This document shows, piece after piece, positions 54,296 through 63,927 of a stretch of DNA of 64,000 bases. This DNA comes from Fusobacterium varium (GTDB lineage: Bacteria > Fusobacteriota > Fusobacteriia > Fusobacteriales > Fusobacteriaceae). Under the pieces are notes generated by a model. It saw nothing but the letters and a program-made list of their open reading frames with translations. It was not told the DNA's origin and did no database searches. Both the position numbers and the translations under genes were made by a program. Numbering within the stretch: position 1 is the first letter of the stretch; every line of letters starts with the position of its first letter. The stretch spans positions 24,275 to 88,274 of the forward strand of contig JADYUE010000004.1 of the NCBI GenBank assembly GCA_021531615.1, in the 5' to 3' direction.

Positions 54296-56617
54296 ATCAA
54301 ATATATATCCTATACTAAATTGTGAGATTATCTCGCCATCTTTATTGTCTTTTGATAAAGAGAACTCTATCGGTCCAAATAGAGAGGTGTATTTCAGTTC
54401 TAAATCAAATCCTTGGTGATAATCACTCCACATCTGTGGAACTTTCTCTCCAAACATACTATCTTCTTTATCTTTAACCTCACTATAACTACCTATATTC
54501 CATTTTGTTCCTATATATAAATTCCTCAAAATCTCATATTCTAAACCTAATCTTCCAATTAAAAACTCATCAACTAATTTTTGATGAACCTCATATCCAT
54601 AAAAAGCAAACTCTTTATTTTTTATATTATTTCTTGTTCCACCTAATTTTACATATTGATCAATAGAGATATTATCTCCTGAAATTACTCCACCATACAT
54701 ACCATAAGATAAAGTTAATTTTTTTGTTAAAGGTATATATCCATCAACAACATACAGAGGTCCATATAAGTTAGAATTAGAATTCCCCCAAGTTCCTTCC
54801 CATACATAATTAAACTCTCCTTTAATACCAGATGTTGGATTCATCAATCCATTAGTTTTATCAAGGCTTAATTTTAAAAAGGCTTCATTATATTTTTTAG
54901 AATACTCAAATTGTTCTGTCCAACTAAAACCTGTATCTTGTTTAAGATTTGTATAATTAAATGCTGCTCCATAAGCTGCTAATATCTCATTGTTATACTG
55001 TGTTAAAATACCAGTTTCAAATCTTAAATTTTCACTTGTATAATCTGCTATCTTCTTCCCTTTATCATATAAATATAGCGGTGCCTCATTATATGAAGCA
55101 TTTGCAAAAATACCTATCTTATTTGATACTCCGTAATAAAAGAAATTATCTGCTGATATTCCTAAATAATCTCCAAACTGAGCATTGATTGAAGATGTAT
55201 TTCCTAATTTCTTAGTATTTGAAAACTCAGTTCCTATATTAAATACTGTTCCATACCCTGTTGAATAACTAGCTCCTACTCCAAATATATTAGCTGGGTT
55301 TATCTCTGCATCTAATACTAATGTTGTACCTTGAACATCATAATACACCTTATTAATGAAATCTGTACTATATATCTTTAGCATAATCTCTTCCAACTCA
55401 TCATATGAAAGATATCTATTTTCATATTTTTCTAAAAGCTTATTTAAAATCTCTCTCTTGTTTTCTGGAATTTTATCTGTGTATTTAATATTTTCAATAT
55501 ATATTCTATTTTCAAGCATTCTTTCTTGATATTTTTTCTCTCTTTTAGGAAGTTTTTCTATAGAATAAAGCTGTTCTAAAGTAGCTTTTTTCCCTAACTC
55601 CACTAGCTCTTTACCTTTTTTAGTATCAGTTGCACTATAATTTTGAATATCTGGTGATATCAATATTGTTGCCATATTTCTCTGTTCCTGTGTTGAAGAT
55701 GCACTTTGAATAGTTACCAATTGGTTTAGAACACTTAAAATATTGTAATCTTTGTTGTCCTTTACCTCATTCCCAACATCACTAGCTATTACAATATCTG
55801 ATCCCATTGCTAAAGCATCTTCAACTGGAAGATTTCTTGAAACCAATCCATCTACATAAAGATTACCATCTATTTCAACAGGCTCTAATATTGTTGGTAT
55901 AGCTATACTTGCAGTTACTGCCCTTGCTAAATCCCCTTTTTTTAATGCTACTGCCTTTCCACTATTTAGATCAGTTGCTACCACTCTCAAAGGAATTGGT
56001 AGTTTATCAAAATCATTTATCTCCTCTGCTCCTGCAAAAATTTTCTTTAATCTCAAATATATTATCTCTGTATTTCCTATTCCCTTTGGCAAAGAAAGAT
56101 TAAACTCCTTATCATATCTGATAGTAGCTGCATATTTTTTATTATTTACCTTTTGCTCTAATGGAACTTTTTTATTTTCTAACTCTCCACTAATATAGCT
56201 ATTCCAATCAGTATTTAAAAGTAGTTTCTCTATCTCATCTGGAGTATATCCAATTGAATATAAAGCACCTACAACAGCTCCCATACTTGTTCCTGTTATA
56301 TAGTCAATCTTTATATTATTTTTCTCTAATACTCTTAAAACTCCAACATGGGCAAGTCCCTTTGCTCCACCACCACTTAAAGCTAAGCCTATCTTTATAC
56401 TATTTTTATCTTTTTTTAATTTTACAGCTTTAGATTTTTCTAAAAATTTTATTTTACTATTTAAAATATTTATCTGCTCTTTTAATTTTTTTATCTCTAT
56501 ATCTTCTTCCAATACTTGAGAATTTTTTTTATGTATAGTACTAGAAAAACTTTTCGTTGGTGTAATTTGCATATATATTATCAAAAATATTATCAGTATA
56601 TTTATAATCTTTTTCAT
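54293..56617 (-). CDS. fplA: Type Vd patatin-like phospholipase autotransporter (FplA-like)
   Basis: This 774-residue outer-membrane protein has a signal peptide (1-24), a short coiled coil (38-65), a patatin phospholipase domain (76-280) with the oxyanion loop GGGAKG (82-87), nucleophile Ser111 in GTSMG and Asp256 in DGLVSR, a single POTRA-like domain (about 355-425) and a C-terminal beta-barrel (430-774) ending in an aromatic residue pattern (SIGYIFD). This order matches FplA of F. nucleatum, a surface class A1 phospholipase that binds host lipids. Monocistronic. Confidence 0.93.
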   Translation of the reverse strand: MKKIINILIIFLIIYMQITPTKSFSSTIHKKNSQVLEEDIEIKKLKEQINILNSKIKFLEKSKAVKLKKDKNSIKIGLALSGGGAKGLAHVGVLRVLEKNNIKIDYITGTSMGAVVGALYSIGYTPDEIEKLLLNTDWNSYISGELENKKVPLEQKVNNKKYAATIRYDKEFNLSLPKGIGNTEIIYLRLKKIFAGAEEINDFDKLPIPLRVVATDLNSGKAVALKKGDLARAVTASIAIPTILEPVEIDGNLYVDGLVSRNLPVEDALAMGSDIVIASDVGNEVKDNKDYNILSVLNQLVTIQSASSTQEQRNMATILISPDIQNYSATDTKKGKELVELGKKATLEQLYSIEKLPKREKKYQERMLENRIYIENIKYTDKIPENKREILNKLLEKYENRYLSYDELEEIMLKIYSTDFINKVYYDVQGTTLVLDAEINPANIFGVGASYSTGYGTVFNIGTEFSNTKKLGNTSSINAQFGDYLGISADNFFYYGVSNKIGIFANASYNEAPLYLYDKGKKIADYTSENLRFETGILTQYNNEILAAYGAAFNYTNLKQDTGFSWTEQFEYSKKYNEAFLKLSLDKTNGLMNPTSGIKGEFNYVWEGTWGNSNSNLYGPLYVVDGYIPLTKKLTLSYGMYGGVISGDNISIDQYVKLGGTRNNIKNKEFAFYGYEVHQKLVDEFLIGRLGLEYEILRNLYIGTKWNIGSYSEVKDKEDSMFGEKVPQMWSDYHQGFDLELKYTSLFGPIEFSLSKDNKDGEIISQFSIGYIFD

Positions 56618-56696
56618 CTCTTCTCCTAATTTTTTTCTATAAATAATTTATATTATACCAAGTTTTAAAAATAAATAAAATACAATTATGATAAAT

Positions 56697-56725
56697 TTGA
56701 TTTTTTATGTCAAAAATGTTATAAT
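56697..56725 (+). promoter_or_regulatory. Promoter of pnp
   Basis: TTGATT (56697-56702) and TATAAT (56720-56725) are 17 bp apart. The transcript would carry a leader of about 115 nt. Confidence 0.72.
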
Positions 56726-56741
56726 TACTAGAAAAATAAAA

Positions 56742-56818
56742 CTCAGAATTATGTAAGTAGTAAGAAGTAAATGGTGAATATTTTTTGACTTTTTACTCCT
56801 TATTATTTACCTTCTGAG
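56742..56818 (+). promoter_or_regulatory. Long hairpin in the pnp leader
   Basis: CTCAGAA (56742-56748) pairs with TTCTGAG (56812-56818), and inside it GTAAGTAGTAAGAAGTAAA pairs with TTTACTCCTTATTATTTAC (18 of 19, two G-U pairs). No T-run follows, so it is not a terminator. It lies just before the pnp ribosome-binding site and recalls the RNase III-sensitive pnp leader stem of E. coli. Confidence 0.7.
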
Positions 56819-56846
56819 CTTTAAAAAAACTAAAATGGAGGAGTTT

Positions 56847-58946
56847 ATGTTTGACGAAAAAAAAGTTGAATTAGAACTAGCTGGAAGAACACTAAGTTTT
56901 TCTACTGGTAAAATAGCAAGACAATCTTGTGGTGCTGTAATGGTACAATATGGAGATACTGTACTTTTAAGTACTGTAAATCGTAGCAAAGAACCTAGAA
57001 AGGAAGCTGATTTCTTCCCTCTAACTGTAGATTATATTGAAAAATTCTATGCTGCTGGAAAATTCCCAGGTGGATTTAATAAAAGAGAGGGTAGACCATC
57101 TACAAATGCTACTCTTACAGCTAGACTTATAGATAGACCTATCAGACCAATGTTCCCAGATGGGTTTAACTATGATGTACATATTGTAAATACTGTATTT
57201 TCTTATGATGAAAAAAATACACCTGATTATTTAGGAATTATAGGATCTTCAATGGCTCTTATGCTATCTGATATTCCATTCCTTGGACCAGTTGCTGGAG
57301 TTGTAGTAGGGCGTAAAGATGGAGAATTTATTTTAAACCCTACTCCTGCTGAATTAGAAGAAAGTGAACTTGAACTTTCTGTTGCTGGAACAAAAGATGC
57401 TGTAAACATGGTTGAGGCTGGAGCTCAAGAACTAGATGAAGAAACTATGTTAGCTGCTATTATGTTTGCTCATGAAAATATTAAAAAAATCTGTGCTTTC
57501 CAAGAAGAGTTTGCTAAAGCTGTTGGAAAAGAAAAAATTGAATTTACTAAAAAAGAAGTTTTACCTCTAGTTAAAGATTTCATTGATGAAAATGGAATGG
57601 AAAAATTAAAAGCTGCTGTACTTACTCTTGGTAAAAAAGCTAGAGAAGAAGCTGTTGATAATCTAGAAGCTGAACTTATGGAAGCTTTCATTCTTCAAAA
57701 CTACGAAGGTGTTGCTGAAGAAGATCTACCTGAAGAAGTTATTGATGAATTTAAACTTTACTACCACGATTTAATGAAAAAATTAGTTAGAGAAGCTATT
57801 CTATATCATAAACATAGAGTTGACGGAAGAAAAACTACTGAGATTAGACCTCTTTATGCTGAAACTGATGTTCTTCCTATACCTCATGGATCTGCTATGT
57901 TTACAAGAGGAGAAACTCAAGCAGTTGTTATCACTACTCTTGGAACAAAAGAAGATGAACAACTTGTTGATGATTTAGAAAAAGAATACTTCAAAAAATT
58001 CTATCTACACTACAACTTCCCACCTTACTCTGTAGGAGAAGTTGGAAGAATGGGTTCTCCTGGAAGAAGAGAACTTGGACATGGATCTCTTGCTGAAAGA
58101 GCTCTTAGATATGTAATACCTTCTGAAGAAGTATTCCCATATACTATCAGAGTTGTATCTGAAATTACTGAATCAAACGGATCTTCATCTCAAGCATCAA
58201 TTTGTGGTGGATCTCTTTCATTAATGGCAGCAGGTGTGCCTATTAAAGAACATGTTGCTGGTATTGCAATGGGACTTATCAAAGAGGGAGAAGAGTTTAC
58301 TGTTTTAACAGATATCATGGGACTTGAAGACCACTTAGGAGATATGGACTTTAAAGTTGCTGGAACTAAAAATGGTATAACAGCTCTTCAAATGGATATT
58401 AAAATAACTGGAATTACTGAAGAAATTATGAGAATTGCTCTTAAACAAGCTCATGATGCTAGAATGGAAATTCTTGAACTTATGAATAACACTATTCCTG
58501 AACCTGCTCCAATAAAATCTACTGTACCTAGAATTCATCAAATGAAAATAGCTACAGATAAAATAGCTGTTCTTATTGGACCTGGAGGAAAAAATATTAA
58601 AGGAATCATTGAAAAAACAGGAGCAACTGTAGATATCAATGATGATGGAAATGTTTCTATATTTGCTAAAGATGAAGAAACATTAAATGAAACTATAACT
58701 CTTGTAAATTCATATGTTAAAGATGTTGAAGTTGGAGAAATTTATAAAGGTAGAGTTGTAAGTATCACTAAATTTGGTGCATTTATGGAAATCCTACCTG
58801 GTAAAGAAGGACTTCTTCATGTTTCTGAAATTTCTCATGAAAGAGTTGCAAATGTTGAAGATGTATTAAAAGTTGGAGATGTATTTGATGTTAAAGTTAT
58901 CTCTACTGACAATGGAAAAATTAGTTTAAGTAAAAAGAAAATTTAA
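56847..58946 (+). CDS. pnp: Polynucleotide phosphorylase
   Basis: This 699-residue exoribonuclease degrades RNA with phosphate. The two RNase PH domains are visible ([32 protein letters not shown] at the start of the first, and [20 protein letters not shown] with the [26 protein letters not shown] and [26 protein letters not shown] catalytic segments). A KH domain ([18 protein letters not shown]) and an S1 domain ([20 protein letters not shown]) follow. The frame opens at ATG 56835, but ATGGAGGAGTTTATG shows GGAGG as the Shine-Dalgarno for 56847. Confidence 0.96.
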   Translation: MFDEKKVELELAGRTLSFSTGKIARQSCGAVMVQYGDTVLLSTVNRSKEPRKEADFFPLTVDYIEKFYAAGKFPGGFNKREGRPSTNATLTARLIDRPIRPMFPDGFNYDVHIVNTVFSYDEKNTPDYLGIIGSSMALMLSDIPFLGPVAGVVVGRKDGEFILNPTPAELEESELELSVAGTKDAVNMVEAGAQELDEETMLAAIMFAHENIKKICAFQEEFAKAVGKEKIEFTKKEVLPLVKDFIDENGMEKLKAAVLTLGKKAREEAVDNLEAELMEAFILQNYEGVAEEDLPEEVIDEFKLYYHDLMKKLVREAILYHKHRVDGRKTTEIRPLYAETDVLPIPHGSAMFTRGETQAVVITTLGTKEDEQLVDDLEKEYFKKFYLHYNFPPYSVGEVGRMGSPGRRELGHGSLAERALRYVIPSEEVFPYTIRVVSEITESNGSSSQASICGGSLSLMAAGVPIKEHVAGIAMGLIKEGEEFTVLTDIMGLEDHLGDMDFKVAGTKNGITALQMDIKITGITEEIMRIALKQAHDARMEILELMNNTIPEPAPIKSTVPRIHQMKIATDKIAVLIGPGGKNIKGIIEKTGATVDINDDGNVSIFAKDEETLNETITLVNSYVKDVEVGEIYKGRVVSITKFGAFMEILPGKEGLLHVSEISHERVANVEDVLKVGDVFDVKVISTDNGKISLSKKKI

Positions 58947-58957
58947 TTATTTTTAGG

Positions 58958-58991
58958 GAGAATACAGATACCCTCTGTGTTCTCTTTAATA
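58958..58991 (+). terminator. Hairpin after pnp (weak terminator or intercistronic element)
   Basis: GAGAATACAGA (58958-58968) pairs with TCTGTGTTCTC (58974-58984, one G-U) around TACCC. Only TTTAATAT follows, so termination may be partial. rimO begins 33 nt later. Confidence 0.6.
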
Positions 58992-59016
58992 TGGTATATT
59001 ATTAATGAGGTGAAGA

Positions 59017-60354
59017 ATGAAATTTGCTTTAATAAGCTTAGGATGTAGCAAAAATTTAGTTGATAGTGAAAACTTTATCGGTATCCTTGTAAATAAAAGA
59101 GGATTTGAAGTAACTAGCGAACTAGATCAAGCTGATATAATAATAGTAAATACTTGTGGTTTTATTGGAGATGCTAAAAAAGAGTCTATTGAAACTATTT
59201 TAGAAGTAAGTGAACTTAAAGAAACTGGTAATCTAAAGAAAATTATTGTTACAGGTTGTCTTGCTCAAAGATATTCTGAAGAGATATTAAAAGAGCTACC
59301 TGAAGTAGATGCTGTTATTGGAACAGGAGAGATTGACAAAATAGAAAAAGTTGTAGATGAAATTCTTAATGATAAAAAATCTGTTGAAACTTCTAGTATG
59401 GATTTCCTTGCTAATGCTAATACAGATAGAATTTTAACAACTGCTTCTCATACAGCTTATTTAAAAATTTCTGAAGGTTGCGATAGAAGATGTACTTACT
59501 GTATTATCCCTCAACTTAGAGGAAGATTAAGAAGTAGAACTATTGAGGATATATTAGTTGAAGCTAATAATCTTGTAAAATCTGGAGTAAGAGAGTTAAA
59601 TCTTTTAGCTCAAGAGACTACAGAGTATGGAATTGATCTTTATAAAGAAAAGTCTTTAGCAAAGTTAATGAAAGAACTTGTAAAAATAGAAGATTTAAAA
59701 TGGTTAAGAACATACTATATGTATCCTGACTCTGTTACAGATGAGTTAATTCAAGTGATGAAAACTGAAGATAAAATTTGTAAATATTTTGATATTCCTA
59801 TTCAACATGTTTCAGACTCTATTCTTCAAAATATGGGAAGAGCTAAAACTGGAGCTCATCTAAAAGATATTCTATACAGAATAAGAAAAGAGATTCCAAA
59901 TGCAACTTTTAGAACATCTGTTATAGTTGGATTCCCTGGAGAAACTCAAGAGGATTTTGAAGAATTAAGAGATTTCCTTGAAGAGTTCCAATTTGATTAT
60001 GTAGGAGTATTCAAATATTCAAGAGAAGAAGATACAAAAGCTTACGATATGGATAATCAAGTTCCTGAAGAGATAAAAGAAGAAAGATGGGTAGAACTTA
60101 CTAATCTTCAAAGTAAAATAGCTGAAAATAAAAATAGAGGTATGCTTGGACAAACTGTAGAAGTTATGATTGATGGAGTTTCTACTGAAAGTGAATACCT
60201 ATTAGAAGGAAGAACAAAGGGACAAGCCCTTGAAATAGATGGTAAAGTTCTTACAAATGATGGTACAGCAAAACCAGGAGAAATTGTTAAAGTTAAATTA
60301 GAACAAAACTTTGATTATGATTTTATTGGACCAATAGTTGAAAATGAAAAATAA
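59017..60354 (+). CDS. rimO: Ribosomal protein S12 methylthiotransferase RimO
   Basis: This 445-residue radical-SAM enzyme adds a methylthio group to Asp88/89 of ribosomal protein S12. The N-terminal MTTase domain has LGCSKNLVDSE (Cys10) and NTCGFIGDAKKES plus VTGCLAQRY. The radical-SAM domain has SEGCDRRCTYCIIPQLRG, and TTEYGIDLY distinguishes RimO from MiaB. A C-terminal TRAM domain is present. GAGGTGAAG Shine-Dalgarno. Confidence 0.95.
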   Translation: MKFALISLGCSKNLVDSENFIGILVNKRGFEVTSELDQADIIIVNTCGFIGDAKKESIETILEVSELKETGNLKKIIVTGCLAQRYSEEILKELPEVDAVIGTGEIDKIEKVVDEILNDKKSVETSSMDFLANANTDRILTTASHTAYLKISEGCDRRCTYCIIPQLRGRLRSRTIEDILVEANNLVKSGVRELNLLAQETTEYGIDLYKEKSLAKLMKELVKIEDLKWLRTYYMYPDSVTDELIQVMKTEDKICKYFDIPIQHVSDSILQNMGRAKTGAHLKDILYRIRKEIPNATFRTSVIVGFPGETQEDFEELRDFLEEFQFDYVGVFKYSREEDTKAYDMDNQVPEEIKEERWVELTNLQSKIAENKNRGMLGQTVEVMIDGVSTESEYLLEGRTKGQALEIDGKVLTNDGTAKPGEIVKVKLEQNFDYDFIGPIVENEK

Positions 60355-60382
60355 TAATTTTTAATATTGTGGAGGAAAGAAT

Positions 60383-60928
60383 ATGAACCTACCTAATAAA
60401 CTAACTTTTATAAGATTGGTATTAGCTATCCCTTTTATCTATTTTCTTCAAGAATCAGGCAGTGTAAGTGCACATTTATCTCTTACTTATAGACTTATTG
60501 CTTTTGCTATCTTTGTTATAGCATCACTTACAGATTTTTTTGATGGATACCTTGCTAGAAAATATAATCTTGTTACAGATTTTGGAAAATTAATGGACCC
60601 ATTAGCTGATAAAATTCTTGTTATTTCAGCCTTAGTTCTATTTGTTGAATTAAAATATATTCCAGCTTGGATGTCTATTATTGTAATAGCTAGAGAGTTT
60701 TTAATCAGTGGAATTAGAATGTTAGCTGCTGCTAAAGGAGAAGTTATTCCTGCTGGTAAATTGGGAAAATATAAGACTACTAGCCAGATGATTGTAATTT
60801 TGATTATGATAATTGTTGGAAATCAACCATATAATTTCTATTTAATGATGATACCTATAATTTTGACTCTTTGGTCTGGTTGGGAATATACATCTAAAGC
60901 TAAACATTATTTTATGAATTGTAAATAA
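60383..60928 (+). CDS. pgsA: CDP-diacylglycerol--glycerol-3-phosphate 3-phosphatidyltransferase
   Basis: This 181-residue membrane enzyme makes phosphatidylglycerophosphate, the precursor of phosphatidylglycerol. It begins NLPNKLTFIRLVLAIPFIY and carries the CDP-alcohol phosphatidyltransferase motif D-F-FDGYLARKYNLVTDFGKLMDPLADK near residues 52-78, with four further hydrophobic helices. This phospholipid pgsA is unrelated to the polyglutamate gene of the same name. It is 28 bp after rimO. Confidence 0.95.
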   Translation: MNLPNKLTFIRLVLAIPFIYFLQESGSVSAHLSLTYRLIAFAIFVIASLTDFFDGYLARKYNLVTDFGKLMDPLADKILVISALVLFVELKYIPAWMSIIVIAREFLISGIRMLAAAKGEVIPAGKLGKYKTTSQMIVILIMIIVGNQPYNFYLMMIPIILTLWSGWEYTSKAKHYFMNCK

Positions 60929-60958
60929 TTAAATATTTTGCAAGGGAGTGTTATAAAT

Positions 60959-61216
60959 ATGGTTCTTTTATTTAAAATTGTTGATTTGCTAATCTCTGTT
61001 ATCAATACCCTTATAATTATAAGAGTTGTACTTTCTTGGCTATCTCCAAATTCAAATAATGGATTTACTGATTTAGTTTATGGACTTACAGAACCTATCT
61101 TAAAGCCTTTTAGAGTATTGCTCCCTATGGGAAATTTAAGAGTTGACTTATCTCCAATGGTAGCTTATATTTTCTTATCAATAATAAGGAGATTAGTTTT
61201 TAATTTGTTATTTTAA
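60959..61216 (+). CDS. YggT family membrane protein
   Basis: This 85-residue protein has two hydrophobic helices and the YggT pattern: ISVINTLIIIRVVLSWLSPNS, then DLVYGLTEPILKPFRVLLPMGNLRVDLSPMVAYIFL in the second half. Function is not settled; the family has been linked to cell shape, osmotic response or cofactor assembly. The frame runs back to a TTG at 60938, but GGGAG at 60944-60948 favours the ATG at 60959. Confidence 0.88.
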   Translation: MVLLFKIVDLLISVINTLIIIRVVLSWLSPNSNNGFTDLVYGLTEPILKPFRVLLPMGNLRVDLSPMVAYIFLSIIRRLVFNLLF

Positions 61217-61245
61217 TAGGGAAGCTTTGCTTCTCTATTTTTCTT
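61217..61245 (+). terminator. Terminator after yggT
   Basis: TAGGGAAGC (61217-61225) pairs with GCTTCTCTA (61229-61237, one G-U) around TTT and is followed by a T-rich tract. rsmH starts 22 nt later, so read-through is possible. Confidence 0.75.
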
Positions 61246-61266
61246 AAAAAACAGGAGTTGATAATT

Positions 61267-62208
61267 ATGGAAGATATTATAAGTGAATACCATATTCCTG
61301 TCCTTTATAGAGAGTGTCTTGATAATCTAGTTATCAATAAAGATGGAATATATTTAGATTGTACTCTTGGTGGTGGTGGACACTCAGAGGGGATACTAAA
61401 AGAACTTTCAGAAAAAGGAAGATTAGTTTCTATAGATCAAGATCAACAAGCTATTGATTTTGCTAAAAAGAGACTAGAAAAATATGGTAATAAATGGCAA
61501 GTATTTAAAAATAACTTTGAAAATTTAGATACAGTTTTATACATGGCTGGATATGATAAAATTGATGGTATCTTAATGGATATAGGAGTTTCATCTACTC
61601 AATTAGATGATCCTGAAAGAGGTTTCTCATATAGATATGATACTAAATTAGATATGAGAATGAATCAAAATAATCCTCTTTCAGCATATGAAGTTGTTAA
61701 TGAGTATCCAGAGGAAAAATTAGTGAAAATCTTCTTTGAATATGGAGAAGAAAGAAATGCTAAAAAAATAGCAAAATTTATTTGTGAAGCTAGACAGGAG
61801 AAAAAAATTGAAACTACAGGAGAGCTAGTAGCTATTATTAAAAGAGCTTATCCTGAAAGAGCTGCTAAACACCCTGCTAAAAAAACTTTCCAAGCTATTA
61901 GAATAGAGGTAAATAGAGAACTTGAAGTACTTGAAAAAGCTATTGATAAAGCTGTAGACTCTTTAAAAGTTGGAGGAAGACTAGGAATTATAACTTTCCA
62001 TTCATTAGAGGATAGATTGGTAAAAACTAAATTTAAAGATTTAGCTACTGCTTGTAAATGTCCACCTGGACTTCCTATCTGTGTCTGTGGAGGAAAAGCT
62101 AAAGTTAAATTAATCACAAAAAAACCTATTATTCCTGAAGGAGAGGAGTTAGAATTTAACAATAGAGCTCACTCTTCTAAATTAAGAGTAGTAGAAAGGA
62201 TAGGATAA
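61267..62208 (+). CDS. rsmH: 16S rRNA (cytosine(1402)-N(4))-methyltransferase RsmH
   Basis: This 313-residue SAM-dependent methylase (formerly MraW) modifies C1402 of 16S rRNA. It begins EYHIPVLYRECLDNL and has the SAM motif YLDCTLGGGGHSEGIL, GILMDIGVSSTQLDDPERGFSYR, KKTFQAIRIEVNRELE, and GGRLGIITFHSLEDRLVK. The CAGGAG at 61252-61257 supports the ATG at 61267 rather than the upstream TTG. It heads a division-type pair with the ftsL-like gene. Confidence 0.96.
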   Translation: MEDIISEYHIPVLYRECLDNLVINKDGIYLDCTLGGGGHSEGILKELSEKGRLVSIDQDQQAIDFAKKRLEKYGNKWQVFKNNFENLDTVLYMAGYDKIDGILMDIGVSSTQLDDPERGFSYRYDTKLDMRMNQNNPLSAYEVVNEYPEEKLVKIFFEYGEERNAKKIAKFICEARQEKKIETTGELVAIIKRAYPERAAKHPAKKTFQAIRIEVNRELEVLEKAIDKAVDSLKVGGRLGIITFHSLEDRLVKTKFKDLATACKCPPGLPICVCGGKAKVKLITKKPIIPEGEELEFNNRAHSSKLRVVERIG

Positions 62209-62209
62209 C

Positions 62210-62470
62210 GTGAAAAAAACTTTTTTCTTTGTATTTCTTATTATAATTTCAGTTTGGATTATTCATGGTTCTCTTTTAATTAAAATTTCTAAACTGGAGC
62301 AATCTATCAATAAAGATAAAAAAGAGTTAGAAATAGTTGAAAAAGAGTTAAATAGAAAAATTATTGAGTATGATACAAAAGTTGATTTAGATAAAATTGG
62401 AAAAGAGATGAGAAGTAAAAAGAAGATGGAAATTTCCAATAAAATCAATTTTTTCCAAATTGAAAACTAA
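62210..62470 (+). CDS. ftsL: FtsL-like small bitopic membrane protein
   Basis: This 86-residue protein has a short cytoplasmic start, one transmembrane helix (FFFVFLIIISVWIIHGSLLI) and a coiled-coil segment (KLEQSINKDKKELEIVEKELNRKI). FtsL is poorly conserved; size, topology and position directly after rsmH (1-nt gap) support the call. It would be a divisome subunit. The start codon is GTG. No ftsI or mur genes follow, unlike the classical dcw cluster. Confidence 0.7.
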   Translation: MKKTFFFVFLIIISVWIIHGSLLIKISKLEQSINKDKKELEIVEKELNRKIIEYDTKVDLDKIGKEMRSKKKMEISNKINFFQIEN

Positions 62471-62496
62471 ATAATATCATCAACTTTGGAGGATAG

Positions 62497-63855
62497 ATGG
62501 TAAAAAAAGATCAAGTAATTGAACTAAAAATAGATAAAATAGTAAATGGGGGAGAAGGTTTAGGATATTATAATGATTTTGCAATATTTGTTCCTATGTC
62601 TGTTCCTCAAGATAGATTAAAAGTTAAAATTATATCTGTAAAAAAAACTTATGCTCGCGGACTTATTGAAGAGATTATCTCTCCAGGAGCTGAAAGAGTA
62701 GAGGATCTTTCAAAAGTAACTTTTGAAGATTTTCAAGGTTGTGACTTTGCTATGTTACAATATGGTGCTCAATTAAAATATAAAAAACTTATGGTTGAAG
62801 ATGTAATTGAAAAGATAGGTAAATTAAAAGATATTCCTATTTTTAATGTAATTGGAAGTGAAGATCCTTATCATTATAGAAATAAGATTATAGAACCTTT
62901 TAGAAAGTTAAAAGGTGAAATCATAACTGGATTCTTCAAAAAAAAATCCCATGAAGTTTTTGAAGTAGAAGAGAATATATTAAACTCTAAACTTGGAAAT
63001 AAGATTATAAAAGAGTTAAAAACTATTTTAAATAGAGAGAAAGTTTCTGTTTATGATGAAAATGAACATAAAGGTATACTTAGAAATATCATGGTTAGAA
63101 CTAACTCTAAAAACGAAGCTATGGTTGTATTAATTATAAATGCTCCTAAAGTTGAAAAGAGATTTAAAGATATATTAATGGAGTTAAAAAACAAAGTTAA
63201 TGAGATAAAATCTATATATATATCTTTAAATACTAAAAAAACAAATGTCGCTTTAGGGGAAAAAAATATTTTTATTTGGGGTGAAAAAAATCTGACTGAA
63301 GAGATTGAAGGAATTAATTTTAATATCTCTCCTCTTTCTTTCTTCCAAATTAACTTACCTCAAACAAAAAAACTGTATAGAACAGCTATTGATTTCTTTG
63401 AAGATATTGAAAACAAATCTATAATTGATGCTTATTCTGGAACTGGAACTCTTGCTATGATTCTATCTAAAAAAGCTAAAAAAGTTTTTGCTATTGAGAT
63501 AGTTCCATCAGCTACGAGAGATGGAATTAAAACTGCTGAAGAAAACAATATTAAAAATATTGAATTTATAAATGGGGCAGTTGAAGAGAAGATGCTTGAG
63601 CTTATCAATAGTGGAGAAAAAATAGATTCTATTATCTTTGATCCACCTAGAAAAGGGATTGATGAATTAAGCCTTTTAAAGACTTCTGAAGCAGGGATAA
63701 AAGAGATTATCTATATCTCTTGTAATCCATCTACATTTGCTAGAGATGCTGAAATTTTAAATAGACAGGGATATACTTTAGAAAAAGTTCAACCTGTTGA
63801 TATGTTCCCTGGCACTTCTCATACTGAAGTAGTTGGACGTTTTATAAAAAAATAA
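62497..63855 (+). CDS. 23S rRNA (uracil-5-)-methyltransferase, RlmD/RumA/RlmCD family
   Basis: This 452-residue SAM-dependent enzyme methylates uracil in 23S rRNA. An N-terminal TRAM domain (IDKIVNGGEGLGYYNDFAIFVP) is followed by the central domain, the SAM site IIDAYSGTGTLAMILSKKAKKVFAIEIV, IIFDPPRKGID and the catalytic Cys in YISCNPSTFARD. Only one cysteine is present in the region where E. coli RumA binds its 4Fe-4S cluster (FQGCDFAMLQY), so it is more like the cluster-free RlmCD type. The target uridine cannot be told. GGAGG Shine-Dalgarno. Confidence 0.9.
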   Translation: MVKKDQVIELKIDKIVNGGEGLGYYNDFAIFVPMSVPQDRLKVKIISVKKTYARGLIEEIISPGAERVEDLSKVTFEDFQGCDFAMLQYGAQLKYKKLMVEDVIEKIGKLKDIPIFNVIGSEDPYHYRNKIIEPFRKLKGEIITGFFKKKSHEVFEVEENILNSKLGNKIIKELKTILNREKVSVYDENEHKGILRNIMVRTNSKNEAMVVLIINAPKVEKRFKDILMELKNKVNEIKSIYISLNTKKTNVALGEKNIFIWGEKNLTEEIEGINFNISPLSFFQINLPQTKKLYRTAIDFFEDIENKSIIDAYSGTGTLAMILSKKAKKVFAIEIVPSATRDGIKTAEENNIKNIEFINGAVEEKMLELINSGEKIDSIIFDPPRKGIDELSLLKTSEAGIKEIIYISCNPSTFARDAEILNRQGYTLEKVQPVDMFPGTSHTEVVGRFIKK

Positions 63856-63863
63856 TGAATTTT

Positions 63864-63909
63864 AAAGCTGAATAATCTCAATTTTTTATTGAGTTATTCA
63901 GCTTTTTTA
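63864..63909 (+). terminator. Terminator after the rRNA methyltransferase gene
   Basis: AAAGCTGAATAA pairs with TTATTCAGCTTT around an inner CTCAA/TTGAG stem and is followed by a T-run. Confidence 0.88.
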
Positions 63910-63927
63910 TATTGAACTTTCGTAATA

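Noticed and set aside
60938..60958. Upstream TTG start for the yggT gene
   Set aside because: It would place the GGGAG Shine-Dalgarno inside the coding region; the ATG at 60959 is correctly spaced from it.
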